A stretch of DNA of 64,000 bases, taken from positions 124,001 to 188,000 of the forward strand of contig NZ_JSXI01000063.1 in NCBI RefSeq assembly GCF_000803065.1, written 5' to 3'. Of this stretch, positions 22,015 through 30,249 are shown piece by piece. The translations under genes were made by a program, and so were the position numbers. The stretch comes from Sphingomonas sp. ERG5. GTDB lineage: Bacteria; Pseudomonadota; Alphaproteobacteria; Sphingomonadales; Sphingomonadaceae. The notes under the pieces are model-generated. The model did no database searches. It saw only the letters and a program-made list of their open reading frames with translations, and had not been told where the DNA came from. Each line of letters begins with the position of its first letter. The stretch's first letter is position 1.

Positions 22015-23679
22015 TCAGCGCCCCCTGAACAAGCCGCCCAACACGCCACGCACCAGCCCGCCGACGATGCTCGATCCGGCGCCACGCGAACTGCCGAACA
22101 CCGCCTTGGACACTTCATTGGCGACCGAACGCCCGACCGCCGACGAAGCGCTGCGCGTCGCCGAGGTGATCGCGCGATTCCAGGGCGAATTGGCCGCCTC
22201 GCGCTCGGCCTGTTTCTGCGCTTGCGCCTCAAGTCGCGCCTGGCGATCCGCCTCGCGCTGATCGGCGAGCCGCTGGCGTTCCGCTTCACGCGCCAGCCGC
22301 GCATCTTCCTTCGCCTGCACCGCCGCCGCCTTAGCCGCGTCGGTATCGGCCTTGGCTTCAGCCGCGGCGGCGCTTGCCTCGGTTGCCTTGACCGCGAGTA
22401 GTTCCTCGGCGGATTCGCGATCGACCAGAGTGTCGTATTTGGTGCCGATCGGATCAGTCTGGATCAGCACGCCGCGCTCGACCGGCGTGACCGGTCCCAC
22501 GCGGGAGCAAGGCGGCTTGATCAGCGTGCGCTCGACTGGCGATGGCGCCCCGTCGGGCAGCAGCAGCGAAACCAGCGCCTCGCCGACCTTCAGTTCGGTG
22601 ATCGCGGTCGCGACATTCACGCCGGGATTGGCGCGGAACGTCTCGGCGGCCGACTTGACTGCTGCCTGGTCGCGCGGGGTGAAGGCGCGCAGCGCATGCT
22701 GTACGCGGTTGCCAAGCTGTCCGGCCACCGTGTCGGGGATGTCGATCGGGTTCTGGGTGATGAAATAGACCCCGACGCCCTTCGACCGGATCAGCCGCAC
22801 GACTTGCTCGATCTTCTCGAGCAGCGCCTTGGGTGCGGCATCGAACAGCAGATGCGCTTCGTCGAAGAAGAAGACCAGCTTGGGCTTGTCCGGATCGCCG
22901 ACCTCGGGGAGGTGCTCGAACAATTCGCTCATCAGCCACAGCAGGAAGGTCGAATAGAGTTTCGGGCTCGCCATCAGCTTGTCGGCGGCGAGGATGTTGA
23001 CGATCCCCCTGCCCTTGTCGTCGACGCCAATGAAATCGTCCAGGTCGAGCGCGGGCTCGCCGAAGAAATGCTCGCCGCCCTGGCTGCGCAGCTGAAGCAA
23101 TGACCGCTGGATCGTGCCGACGCTTTGCTTCGAGACATTGCCATATGTGGTGGTCAGCTCGTCCGCGCGCTCGGCGCAATGCGCCAGCATCGCTTGCAGA
23201 TCGTCAAGGTCGAGCAGCAGCAGGCCATCCTTGTCGGCGACATGGAAGGCAATGGTCAGCACGCCTTCCTGCACTTCGTTCAGGTCCATCAGGCGAGCGA
23301 GCAGCAGCGGGCCCATCTCGCTGATCGTGGTGCGGATCGGATGGCCCTGCTCGCCATAGAGATCCCAGAATTGCACGGGATTGTCGGCATAGGCCCAGTC
23401 GGTATAGCCGATCTCCTTCGCGCGGGCGGCGAAGATCTCGTGCGTCTTGGTCAGTGCGGAGCCGGCCATGGCCAGGCCCGACAGATCGCCCTTCACGTCG
23501 GCGACGAAGCACGGCACGCCGCGCGCGGAGAAGCCTTCGATGATGCCCTGCAGCGTCACGGTCTTGCCGGTGCCGGTCGCGCCGGCGATCAGGCCGTGGC
23601 GATTGGCGCGCTTCAGCTCGAGCTGCTGAGGATGCTCGCCGCCGGGGCCGCTGCCGATGAAGATAGGTCCGTCCGTCAT
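22015..23679 (-). CDS. HerA-like ATPase of the DUF853 family
   Basis: A 554-residue protein. Walker A is GATGTGKTVTLQ near residue 35, Walker B is LVFFFDEAHLLFDAAP near residue 265, and QNPIDIP followed by LGNRVQHALRAFTPRD corresponds to sensor and arginine-finger regions of HerA/FtsK-type hexameric ATPases. Residues 420-500 are an alanine/arginine/glutamate coiled coil and the last 30 residues are glycine-rich. The DUF853 group lacks NurA nearby and its physiological role is unclear. The gene sits in a minus-strand cluster with DegP and HflCK but is a separate unit. Confidence 0.9.
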   Translation of the reverse strand: MTDGPIFIGSGPGGEHPQQLELKRANRHGLIAGATGTGKTVTLQGIIEGFSARGVPCFVADVKGDLSGLAMAGSALTKTHEIFAARAKEIGYTDWAYADNPVQFWDLYGEQGHPIRTTISEMGPLLLARLMDLNEVQEGVLTIAFHVADKDGLLLLDLDDLQAMLAHCAERADELTTTYGNVSKQSVGTIQRSLLQLRSQGGEHFFGEPALDLDDFIGVDDKGRGIVNILAADKLMASPKLYSTFLLWLMSELFEHLPEVGDPDKPKLVFFFDEAHLLFDAAPKALLEKIEQVVRLIRSKGVGVYFITQNPIDIPDTVAGQLGNRVQHALRAFTPRDQAAVKSAAETFRANPGVNVATAITELKVGEALVSLLLPDGAPSPVERTLIKPPCSRVGPVTPVERGVLIQTDPIGTKYDTLVDRESAEELLAVKATEASAAAAEAKADTDAAKAAAVQAKEDARLAREAERQRLADQREADRQARLEAQAQKQAEREAANSPWNRAITSATRSASSAVGRSVANEVSKAVFGSSRGAGSSIVGGLVRGVLGGLFRGR

Positions 23680-23741
23680 GATCGCTCCTCAGCTACGGCA
23701 GCGACTATTGCGCGTTTGCCGGTGAGGGGGAAGACGGGATG

Positions 23742-23768
23742 TCCTCCCCGGGACGTGCCCGGGGAGGA
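23742..23768 (-). terminator. Terminator-like hairpin downstream of degP
   Basis: TCCTCCCCGGG and CCCGGGGAGGA form a perfect 11-bp stem around a 5-base loop, 12 bases after the minus-strand stop codon of the DegP gene. No T tract follows on the minus strand. Confidence 0.5.
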
Positions 23769-23779
23769 ATTTCTCAAGC

Positions 23780-25324
23780 TCAGTTCTTGATCTTCACCGG
23801 AATGAAGTTGGTCTGCCGGCCGCGCGTGACCAGCAGCAACACTTGCGGACGGCCGGCCGTCGATGCCTGTGCGACCTGCGCCGCCAGCTCGGCCGATGTG
23901 CGCACCGCCACATTGTTGACCGACTGGATCACATCGCCGCGCTTCAGCTTCTGGCCCGCATCGGTCGCGGGGCTGGCTTGCGCGATAACCACACCCTGGA
24001 TCGTCGAATCGACACCGATCGACCGCGCAATCTGCGGGGTCAGCGGCACGACGTTCAGACCGAGCGGGGTCGCTGTCGGCGCCTGAACGCCGGGGCTGTC
24101 ATCCTCATCCGGCAGTCCGTCGTTGCCGCCGCCGGCGATCGCCGCCAGCTGATCTTCGGTCGGCCGGTTGGCTGCCGTTATCGTCAGCTTGACCGGCTTG
24201 CCCTGGCGAATCACGTCGAGCCGCGCGAGCTGTCCCGGGGTAACATTGGCGATCAGGTACGACAGCGTCTGATCGGGCGTCACGGCCTTGTCGTTGACGC
24301 GGACGACCACGTCGCCGGCCTTCAGGCCGCCCTTGGCCGCAGGGCCCTCGGGCTCGACGCGGGCGATCAGTTCGCCCTGATTCTTCGGCAAGCCCAGTGC
24401 GGCGCCGACATTCTCATCGACCGGACCGCCAATGCTCACGCCGATATAGCCGCGCTTGATGGCGCCGCCCTTCATCAGCGTGTTGATGACCGGCTGCGCC
24501 TCTTCCGCAGGGATTGCGAAGCCGATGCCGACATTGCCGCCCGTCTCCGACAGGATCTGCGAATTGATGCCGATGACGTTGCCCGACAGGTCGAACATCG
24601 GCCCGCCCGAGTTACCGCGGTTGATCGCGGCGTCAGTCTGAATGAAGCGGTCATAGGCGCCACCCGACCCGGTCACCCGGTGCAGCGCCGAAACGATGCC
24701 GGCGGTGACGGTGGAGCCGAGCCCGAACGGATTGCCGATCGCCACGACCCAGTCGCCGACGCGCGCCTTGGTCGAATCGCCGAACTTCACGAACGGCAGG
24801 TTGGTGCCTTCGATCTTGAGCACCGCGAGATCCGACGCCGGATCGCGGCCGATCAGCTTGGCGACATATTCCTTGCGGTCGGGCATGATCACCTTGATCG
24901 ATTCGACCGTCGCGCCCTTGGCGCCCGGCGCGATCACGTGATTGTTGGTCACGACATAACCGTCGGGCGAAATGACGAAGCCCGAGCCGAGCGACTGCGC
25001 CTCACGCGTGATCGGCGCGCTCTGGCCCTGGCCGCCATTGAACTGGCCGAAGAGATCCCCGAGCGGCGTGCCTTCGAACGGGTTGCCCGAGGCCTGTTGC
25101 GTGATCTTCTGCGTCGTCGAAATGTTGACGACAGCGGGCTGGAGCCGCGCGACCATATCGGCAAAGCTCATCGGCGCACCGGGCTTGGGAACAGTCGCCT
25201 CGATCGCGCCGGGTTCGTTCTGCGCAGTCTGCGCGGAGGCGGTCGGCTGGAACATCATGGTCGCGGCAGTGCCGCTCAGCAGCAGGGCACCGGTGATGGC
25301 GTAAGCGTAACGCACTTGGGTCAT
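23780..25324 (-). CDS. Do-family periplasmic serine endoprotease DegP/DegQ
   Basis: A 514-residue exported protease and chaperone for misfolded envelope proteins. The signal segment YAITGALLLSGTAATMM lies at residues 8-24. The catalytic triad is visible as TNNHVI, SDLAVLKI and GNSGGPMF. Two PDZ domains follow (about residues 285-380 and 420-505), the first with GYIGVSIGG and the second with LNVVPLTPQIA. The LA loop is short and glutamine/glycine-rich, as in DegQ/DegS-like members. HflC lies upstream on the same strand 88 bases away, making an envelope quality-control cluster. Confidence 0.95.
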   Translation of the reverse strand: MTQVRYAYAITGALLLSGTAATMMFQPTASAQTAQNEPGAIEATVPKPGAPMSFADMVARLQPAVVNISTTQKITQQASGNPFEGTPLGDLFGQFNGGQGQSAPITREAQSLGSGFVISPDGYVVTNNHVIAPGAKGATVESIKVIMPDRKEYVAKLIGRDPASDLAVLKIEGTNLPFVKFGDSTKARVGDWVVAIGNPFGLGSTVTAGIVSALHRVTGSGGAYDRFIQTDAAINRGNSGGPMFDLSGNVIGINSQILSETGGNVGIGFAIPAEEAQPVINTLMKGGAIKRGYIGVSIGGPVDENVGAALGLPKNQGELIARVEPEGPAAKGGLKAGDVVVRVNDKAVTPDQTLSYLIANVTPGQLARLDVIRQGKPVKLTITAANRPTEDQLAAIAGGGNDGLPDEDDSPGVQAPTATPLGLNVVPLTPQIARSIGVDSTIQGVVIAQASPATDAGQKLKRGDVIQSVNNVAVRTSAELAAQVAQASTAGRPQVLLLVTRGRQTNFIPVKIKN

Positions 25325-25412
25325 TTCCTCTCGATTGCCGGTCGGCAGGATCCCATTTCTGGGATTCCCATTCTGAACGGCGATTGAATATGAACGCGAT
25401 GAAAGCTTTGGC

Positions 25413-26276
25413 TTAGCGGCCGCGGCCCTGGAATTCCTTCAGATATGCATTGTTCGGCGACAGGATCAACGACGTCTCCCCCCGCGGTTTGCCGTCGTTA
25501 TTGACCCCGAAGGTATAACGATAGGACTGCATTGCGCGGTAGAAGTCGTAGAAGTCCGGATCCTTGTTGAACGCTTCGGCATAGATTTTGGCTGCATTGG
25601 CGTCGGCTTCTGCGCGAATGATCTGCGCGGTCTTCTGACCTTGCGCGGTAATCGTCGCCACTTCCTGCTGACGCGCCGTTTTCATCCGGTCGAGCGCACT
25701 GTTGAGCGGGCTGCCGTCCGGCAAGTCCGCGCGCTTGATCCGGACATCGACGATCTGCACGCCATATTGGGTCGCCTGGCGCTGCAATCCGGCCTGAATA
25801 TTATCCATCACCTGGCCACGCTCGGGGCTGAGCAAAGCGGCAAAGGGCCGCTTGCCGAGTTCGTTGCGCAGCGCCGAACCCAGCAGCGGGCGCAGCTGAT
25901 CGCCGACGCGGTCCTCGGTTCCGGCAGTCACCACCATGCGCAGCGGATCGACCACGCGGAAGCGCGCATAGGCATCGACCGAGAGCCGCAACTGGTCGGT
26001 CGACAGCACCTGGGTATTGTCGAGATCGACATCGAGCACCCGCTTGTCGACCCAAACCAACCGGTCGATGAACGGTACGCGCGCGATGAGGCCGGCGCCG
26101 GTGCGTCCGAAAGGCTGATTGGGCTGCCAGCGATTGATCGTCCGCACCGGATTCTCGAAACGCAGGATCACCGCCTGCTTGGTCTCGGGTACGATCGCGA
26201 ACGTGCTCGCCGCGAGGATCAGCAGGACCAGCGCGAGGAAGCCAAGGGTAATCGGATTACGGAACAAACGGCTCAT
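25413..26276 (-). CDS. hflC: Protease modulator HflC
   Basis: A 287-residue SPFH/band-7 protein anchored by one N-terminal helix (ITLGFLALVLLILAASTFAI), the partner of HflK in the complex that encloses the FtsH protease. AVILRFENPVRTI, FIDRLVWVDKRVLDVDLDNT and the coiled coil AEADANAAKIYAEAFNKDPDFYDF (residues 225-250 or so) are typical of HflC. The tail ends near FLRGRGR-like PNNAYLKEFQGRGR. Its ATG overlaps the hflK stop in ATGA, showing translational coupling. Confidence 0.95.
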   Translation of the reverse strand: MSRLFRNPITLGFLALVLLILAASTFAIVPETKQAVILRFENPVRTINRWQPNQPFGRTGAGLIARVPFIDRLVWVDKRVLDVDLDNTQVLSTDQLRLSVDAYARFRVVDPLRMVVTAGTEDRVGDQLRPLLGSALRNELGKRPFAALLSPERGQVMDNIQAGLQRQATQYGVQIVDVRIKRADLPDGSPLNSALDRMKTARQQEVATITAQGQKTAQIIRAEADANAAKIYAEAFNKDPDFYDFYRAMQSYRYTFGVNNDGKPRGETSLILSPNNAYLKEFQGRGR

Positions 26277-27442
26277 TGGCTGCCTCCTGTCGCGGGTGCG
26301 GCCTGGGCGGCGGGCGCCGTGGTCTGAGCTTCAGGCAAGCGACGCGTGCCGCCCGGGATCGGCAGATAGGGAACCACGCCCGGCGCCTCGACGATCGTCT
26401 TGTCGCTCTTGGCCAGCACACCCTCCATCGTCTCGTAATACATGCGTCGACGCGTCACCTCGGGGGCGAGCTTGTACTGCGCATAGACCTTGTCGAACGA
26501 GGTCGCCTCACCCTGGGCGAAGGCCAGTTGCTGCTGCGCATAGCCGCGTGCCAGGTTGATGTTGCCCTGCGCCGCCTGCTGCGCCGCGGAAACGGCCTTG
26601 AAATCCTCGGATACGGCGGCAGGCGGCTGCGCCTGCTTGATCGCCACGCCCTGGATACGGATGCCGCTATTATACTCGTTGAGCACGTTCTGCATCAACT
26701 CCTGCACCCGGCCTTCGATCGTGCCACGCCCGGCGCCGATCGCTTCATCCAGCGTGGTCGTCGCCATCACCGCGCGCATCGCGCTTTCTGCGGTGGCGCG
26801 TACGGTTTCCTGCGGGTTGCGGATCTGGAAGCTATAGTCCTGCGGGTTCGATACGTCCCAACGGACCGAATAGGCCAGATCGATGATGTTCTGGTCGCCG
26901 GTCAGCACGAGATTCTCGCCGCCCGATCCTTCGGGGAAATCCTCCAGCCGGATTTTCTGCACATCGACCTTGGTGACCGAGGCGATCGGGTATGGCAGCG
27001 TCGGGCGAATGCCGGGCTCAAGCGTGCCGGCATAACGGCCGAACCAGGTGACGACACCACGTTGCTGCGGACCGATCTGATGGAAGCTGGTGAACGCGAT
27101 CCACAACAGCACGATCAGCCCGGCGCCGATGCCCCATAGCTTGCCCGCACCAGGCGAACCCGGAAAGCGCGGAGCCCCGCCGCCAAAGCCGCCGCCACCA
27201 CCGCCGCCCTTGGCGCGCTTGAGGAATTCGTCGAGCGCGGTCGGCTTGGGACCGCGCGTGCCGCCAGGAGGCACCGACCAGGGATTGCGCGGGCCGCCGT
27301 CGCCGCCTGAGCCGCTCCCGGACCCGCCTCCGGAACCGCCCCCGGAACCGCCATTGTCACCGCCCGACCCGCCCCAAGGGCTTTTCGGTCGATCGGAATT
27401 GAGAATAGTGAAACGCTGCAACCAGCCGGAAAGGATCGTCAT
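26273..27442 (-). CDS. hflK: FtsH protease activity modulator HflK
   Basis: A 389-residue protein. The glycine/serine-rich N-terminus (residues 20-55, many GGSGG units) and NPWSVPPGG are typical of the cytoplasmic HflK tail; one membrane helix follows (GAGLIVLLWIAFTSFHQIG), then the SPFH domain with GVVTWFGRYAGTLEPGIR and NIIDLAYSVRWDVSNPQDY. The C-terminal coiled coil precedes PYLPIPGG. I chose the ATG at 27442 because it fits the family's MT.L...NP start; longer in-frame extension has no ribosome-binding site and enters the divergent promoter. Forms with HflC a membrane complex that restrains FtsH. Confidence 0.95.
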   Translation of the reverse strand: MTILSGWLQRFTILNSDRPKSPWGGSGGDNGGSGGGSGGGSGSGSGGDGGPRNPWSVPPGGTRGPKPTALDEFLKRAKGGGGGGGFGGGAPRFPGSPGAGKLWGIGAGLIVLLWIAFTSFHQIGPQQRGVVTWFGRYAGTLEPGIRPTLPYPIASVTKVDVQKIRLEDFPEGSGGENLVLTGDQNIIDLAYSVRWDVSNPQDYSFQIRNPQETVRATAESAMRAVMATTTLDEAIGAGRGTIEGRVQELMQNVLNEYNSGIRIQGVAIKQAQPPAAVSEDFKAVSAAQQAAQGNINLARGYAQQQLAFAQGEATSFDKVYAQYKLAPEVTRRRMYYETMEGVLAKSDKTIVEAPGVVPYLPIPGGTRRLPEAQTTAPAAQAAPATGGSQ

Positions 27443-27512
27443 AACGTCTTTATAGGTGTGTGGCCGCGGAAAAACAGTGGCAAGCGCCCTTAACGCCCCT
27501 ATCTGACCGACA

Positions 27513-28457
27513 ATGACCCAAGAAGTAGCGCTCGACGCCGCGCTGGCGCCCGTTGCAGGCCCCCGCGCAACCGCCAGAATCGAAGGAGATCGCGCCAGCA
27601 TCATCCTTAATGTCACTGGCCTGGATCAGCCATCGCGCGATGAGCTGGAACGCCGTGTGCGCGCGGCTGCCGAGGGGGTCGCGGGCGTCGCCACGGTGCG
27701 AATCGCCCAGACCAGCCAGCGAATCATCCGCACCCTGATCGCGGTGGCCAGCGGCAAGGGCGGAGTCGGCAAGTCGACCGTCTCGGCCAGCCTGGCGATC
27801 GGGCTGCAGCGGCTGGGGCGCAAGGTGGGGCTGGTCGATGCCGATATCTATGGCCCGTCCCAGCCCAAGCTGATGGGCGTCGAAGGATCGAAACCGACCG
27901 CGCGCGACAAGGTGCTGCAACCGGTGCCGACCCCTCACGGCGTGCCGATGCTGTCGATGGGCCAGCTCGTCGCGCCCGATCAGGCGATTGCCTGGCGCGG
28001 ACCGATGATCGCCGGCGCGCTCGGCCAGATGCTCGACGGCAATTGGGCCGCGCAGGACACCCTCGTGATCGACCTGCCCCCCGGTACCGGCGATGTGCAA
28101 CTGACCATGGTGCAGAAATACCGCCCGACCGGCGCGGTGATCGTCTCCACCCCGCAGGACCTCGCGCTGATCGACGCGCGTCGCGCGATCGACCTGTTCG
28201 TCAAGGCAGGCGTGCCGATCATCGGGCTGGTCGAGAATATGGCCGGCTATGCCTGTCCGTCATGCGGTGAAATCTCCGATCCGTTTGGACGTGGCGGCGC
28301 CGAAGCGGCGGCAGCGGAGCTGGGCATTCCCTTCCTCGGTCGCATACCGCTCGATATCGCCATCCGGACCGCGTCCGATGCGGGGAACGCAGGCGAAACC
28401 ACTGCGTTTGCCGAAGTGAGCCAGCGCGTGTTCGACTGGATACCCAAAGGAGGCTGA
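27513..28457 (+). CDS. Mrp/ApbC-type iron-sulfur cluster carrier ATPase
   Basis: A 314-residue P-loop NTPase of the Mrp/NBP35 family, divergent from hflK. Features are the short DUF59-like region at residues 1-75 (truncated relative to longer homologues), the deviant Walker A GKGGVGKST, the DADIYGPSQPKLMG motif, LPPGTGDVQLT, STPQDLALIDARRA, and the CPSC cysteine pair in AGYACPSCGE that bridges a transferable [4Fe-4S] cluster in the dimer. It delivers Fe-S clusters to apoproteins. The next gene starts two bases after its stop. Confidence 0.94.
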   Translation: MTQEVALDAALAPVAGPRATARIEGDRASIILNVTGLDQPSRDELERRVRAAAEGVAGVATVRIAQTSQRIIRTLIAVASGKGGVGKSTVSASLAIGLQRLGRKVGLVDADIYGPSQPKLMGVEGSKPTARDKVLQPVPTPHGVPMLSMGQLVAPDQAIAWRGPMIAGALGQMLDGNWAAQDTLVIDLPPGTGDVQLTMVQKYRPTGAVIVSTPQDLALIDARRAIDLFVKAGVPIIGLVENMAGYACPSCGEISDPFGRGGAEAAAAELGIPFLGRIPLDIAIRTASDAGNAGETTAFAEVSQRVFDWIPKGG

Positions 28458-28458
28458 T

Positions 28459-28887
28459 GTGCCGTTGACCAGCGATGAGGATATCAGGGCCCTGCTCGAC
28501 GAGACGCGAACCATCGCGCTGATCGGGGCGTCGGACCGGCCGAATCGCCCTTCCTATGGCGTGATGGCGATGCTGCAGGAGCATGGCTACCGCGTCATCC
28601 CGATCAATCCGCAGATCACCGGCGAGCATATCCATGGCGAGTTCGTGTTCCGCGAACTGAACCAGCTCGGCGACCCGATCGACATGGTCGACATTTTCCG
28701 CAACTCGGCCGCCGCCGGCGAAGCGGTCGACCAGGCGATCGCGGTGGGCGCAAAAGCGGTGTGGATGCAACTCGGCGTGATCAACGAGGAGGCTGCGGCA
28801 CGGGCCGAGGCGGCTGGACTGAAAGTCGTGATGGATCGTTGCCCGGCGATTGAAATCCCCAGGCTCGGCGTCGCCAGGCGGAGCTGA
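28459..28887 (+). CDS. CoA-binding (YccU-like) protein
   Basis: A 142-residue Rossmann-fold protein. TIALIGASDRPNRPSYGVM and YRVIPINPQITGEHIHGE are the dinucleotide/CoA-binding motifs of the CoA_binding_2 family, followed by IDMVDIFRNSAAAGEAVDQA and WMQLGVINEEAA. The start is GTG immediately after the mrp stop, with AAAGGAGG overlapping the end of mrp, so the two genes are co-translated. The biochemical role of this family is not established. Confidence 0.9.
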   Translation: MPLTSDEDIRALLDETRTIALIGASDRPNRPSYGVMAMLQEHGYRVIPINPQITGEHIHGEFVFRELNQLGDPIDMVDIFRNSAAAGEAVDQAIAVGAKAVWMQLGVINEEAAARAEAAGLKVVMDRCPAIEIPRLGVARRS

Positions 28888-28963
28888 ACCGACAGGATCT
28901 GGACGAACCGGCTTGCATCCGTCCCGACGGCGTGCATTCTGCGCGCTGGCCGGAGGCGATGTC

Positions 28964-29326
28964 ATGCTGGGCGTGTTGTTGTTGGTGCTGATCCAGGCAA
29001 GCCCCGCCAGTGCGGCGCCCACCGACGCCGCGATCGAGCAGTATCGCGCATTGACCATGGCTGGCCCGCGTTGCGCCGCATCGACCGATCCGGACGAGAT
29101 ACAGGTCTGTGATCGCCGCCGCGCGGATAATTTCCGCGTGCCGCTGATCGAGCCCGATCCGGGTGACCCCAAGAATGAAGGCGTCCCGGCGGAACGCGAA
29201 CGATTGCTGGCGCGCAGCAACAATTGCGCTGAGAAATCGAGCTTCCTCGTCGGATGCGGCATGGCCGGCGTAACGGTCGGTACTCGCGGCGTGCAACTCG
29301 GCGGCGAACGGCCGATCGCGCCATGA
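28964..29326 (+). CDS. Small secreted four-cysteine protein A
   Basis: A 120-residue protein with a signal peptide (MLGVLLLVLIQASPASA, cut before APTDAA). The mature part has four cysteines: GPRCAAS, DEIQVCDRR, SNNCAE and VGCGMAG, with the pattern D-E-I-x-V-C followed by FRVPLIEP. The first two cysteines and the last GC.xxG repeat in the next gene, so the two are related. GGAGGCGATGTC gives a good ribosome-binding site for the ATG at 28964; an upstream in-frame ATG at 28850 would add an unlikely basic leader overlapping the previous gene. Function unknown; a disulfide-stabilised periplasmic protein is likely. Confidence 0.72.
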   Translation: MLGVLLLVLIQASPASAAPTDAAIEQYRALTMAGPRCAASTDPDEIQVCDRRRADNFRVPLIEPDPGDPKNEGVPAERERLLARSNNCAEKSSFLVGCGMAGVTVGTRGVQLGGERPIAP

Positions 29327-29808
29327 TTCTGCTGGCGCTCCTGCTCCAGGCGGCCCCCGCTCCCGAAGAGAAGCCCGTCGCGGCCGATGCCCCGCAAAGC
29401 TGGTCGATCCTGGTGCCGGTCGCGAACGAACCTTGTCGCCCGGCGGCAAAGGGGGACGACATCCTGGTCTGCGCCGATCCGCTGCCCTCACAGCGTCTGC
29501 CATTACCTGATGAAGCCGTCCCCGATGGCCCCCGCCCTTCAAACCCAAACCGCACCGGCGCTGGTGCGCTTGCGGCAAGTACCGCGCCCTGCGCCACGGA
29601 AATGCGTGGCTGCACGGTAGGCTTCGGGCCGCCGATCATGCCGATCGTCCAGGGCCTGGTCGGGCTCGCCCAGGGCGCGCTTGCCAGGCATCCCGACAAG
29701 TCCGGACGCGTGCCCATCCCACTCGATGATCCAGCCCCGGTCGCCACGCCAGCAATCCCGGGAAAAGCCAGGGAAAAGAACGATGCGACGCAACCAAGCG
29801 GCGATTGA
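29323..29808 (+). CDS. Small secreted four-cysteine protein B
   Basis: A 161-residue protein coupled to protein A by an ATGA overlap. It begins MILLALLLQAAPAPEE, a short signal peptide. The mature part has four cysteines in the same order as protein A: NEPCRPA, DDILVCADP, TAPCATE and RGCTVGFGPP, with RLPLPDE after the second. The C-terminal 60 residues are proline-rich. It looks like a diverged paralogue of protein A. Function unknown. Confidence 0.7.
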   Translation: MILLALLLQAAPAPEEKPVAADAPQSWSILVPVANEPCRPAAKGDDILVCADPLPSQRLPLPDEAVPDGPRPSNPNRTGAGALAASTAPCATEMRGCTVGFGPPIMPIVQGLVGLAQGALARHPDKSGRVPIPLDDPAPVATPAIPGKAREKNDATQPSGD

Positions 29809-29847
29809 AACGATTAGCATGAAGCTTGGGTCGAACTGGAAATTGTC

Positions 29848-30219
29848 GTGGTCATTCTATCGCTTCTGTTGCTGGCCACCGCTCCCACCACTGCCCTGCC
29901 ACCACGACATGCCCGCAAACCCGTCATCGTGACGGTCGCCAAGCGCCGTGCCCGGCGTTCGGCCCGGGGACGGCTGCCGATCAGCATTCCTGCCCGGCTG
30001 AGCGTCAATGAATGCGCCGGCAGCATCCTGCCGGGCTGCGCGGCGAAGAAGCAATCGCCCTATCGCCTGTCGACCGACCTTGCGGCGATCGGACCTTCGT
30101 CCAAGGATCGCGCCGTCAAGATGGACGGCAGCGATTGCGAAGTAATCGGCTCGAAGGTCTGCCTCTCCAGACCAAGACCAGTGCTGCGCGCCGATTTCCT
30201 GCCGACCGGTGCGAAATAG
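29848..30219 (+). CDS. Small secreted four-cysteine protein C
   Basis: A 123-residue protein starting at GTG (MVILSLLLLATAPTTALPPR), with a short signal peptide and a very basic segment (KRRARRSARGR). Four cysteines occur in NECAGS, LPGCAAK, GSDCEV and SKVCLSRP. The spacing differs from proteins A and B, so relatedness is not certain, but position, size, export and cysteine count match. A stop codon 33 bases upstream in frame limits the start to GTG (or a CTG). Confidence 0.6.
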   Translation: MVILSLLLLATAPTTALPPRHARKPVIVTVAKRRARRSARGRLPISIPARLSVNECAGSILPGCAAKKQSPYRLSTDLAAIGPSSKDRAVKMDGSDCEVIGSKVCLSRPRPVLRADFLPTGAK

Positions 30220-30249
30220 ACCTCAACCGGCCCGATCAGTTGAGCCCGA

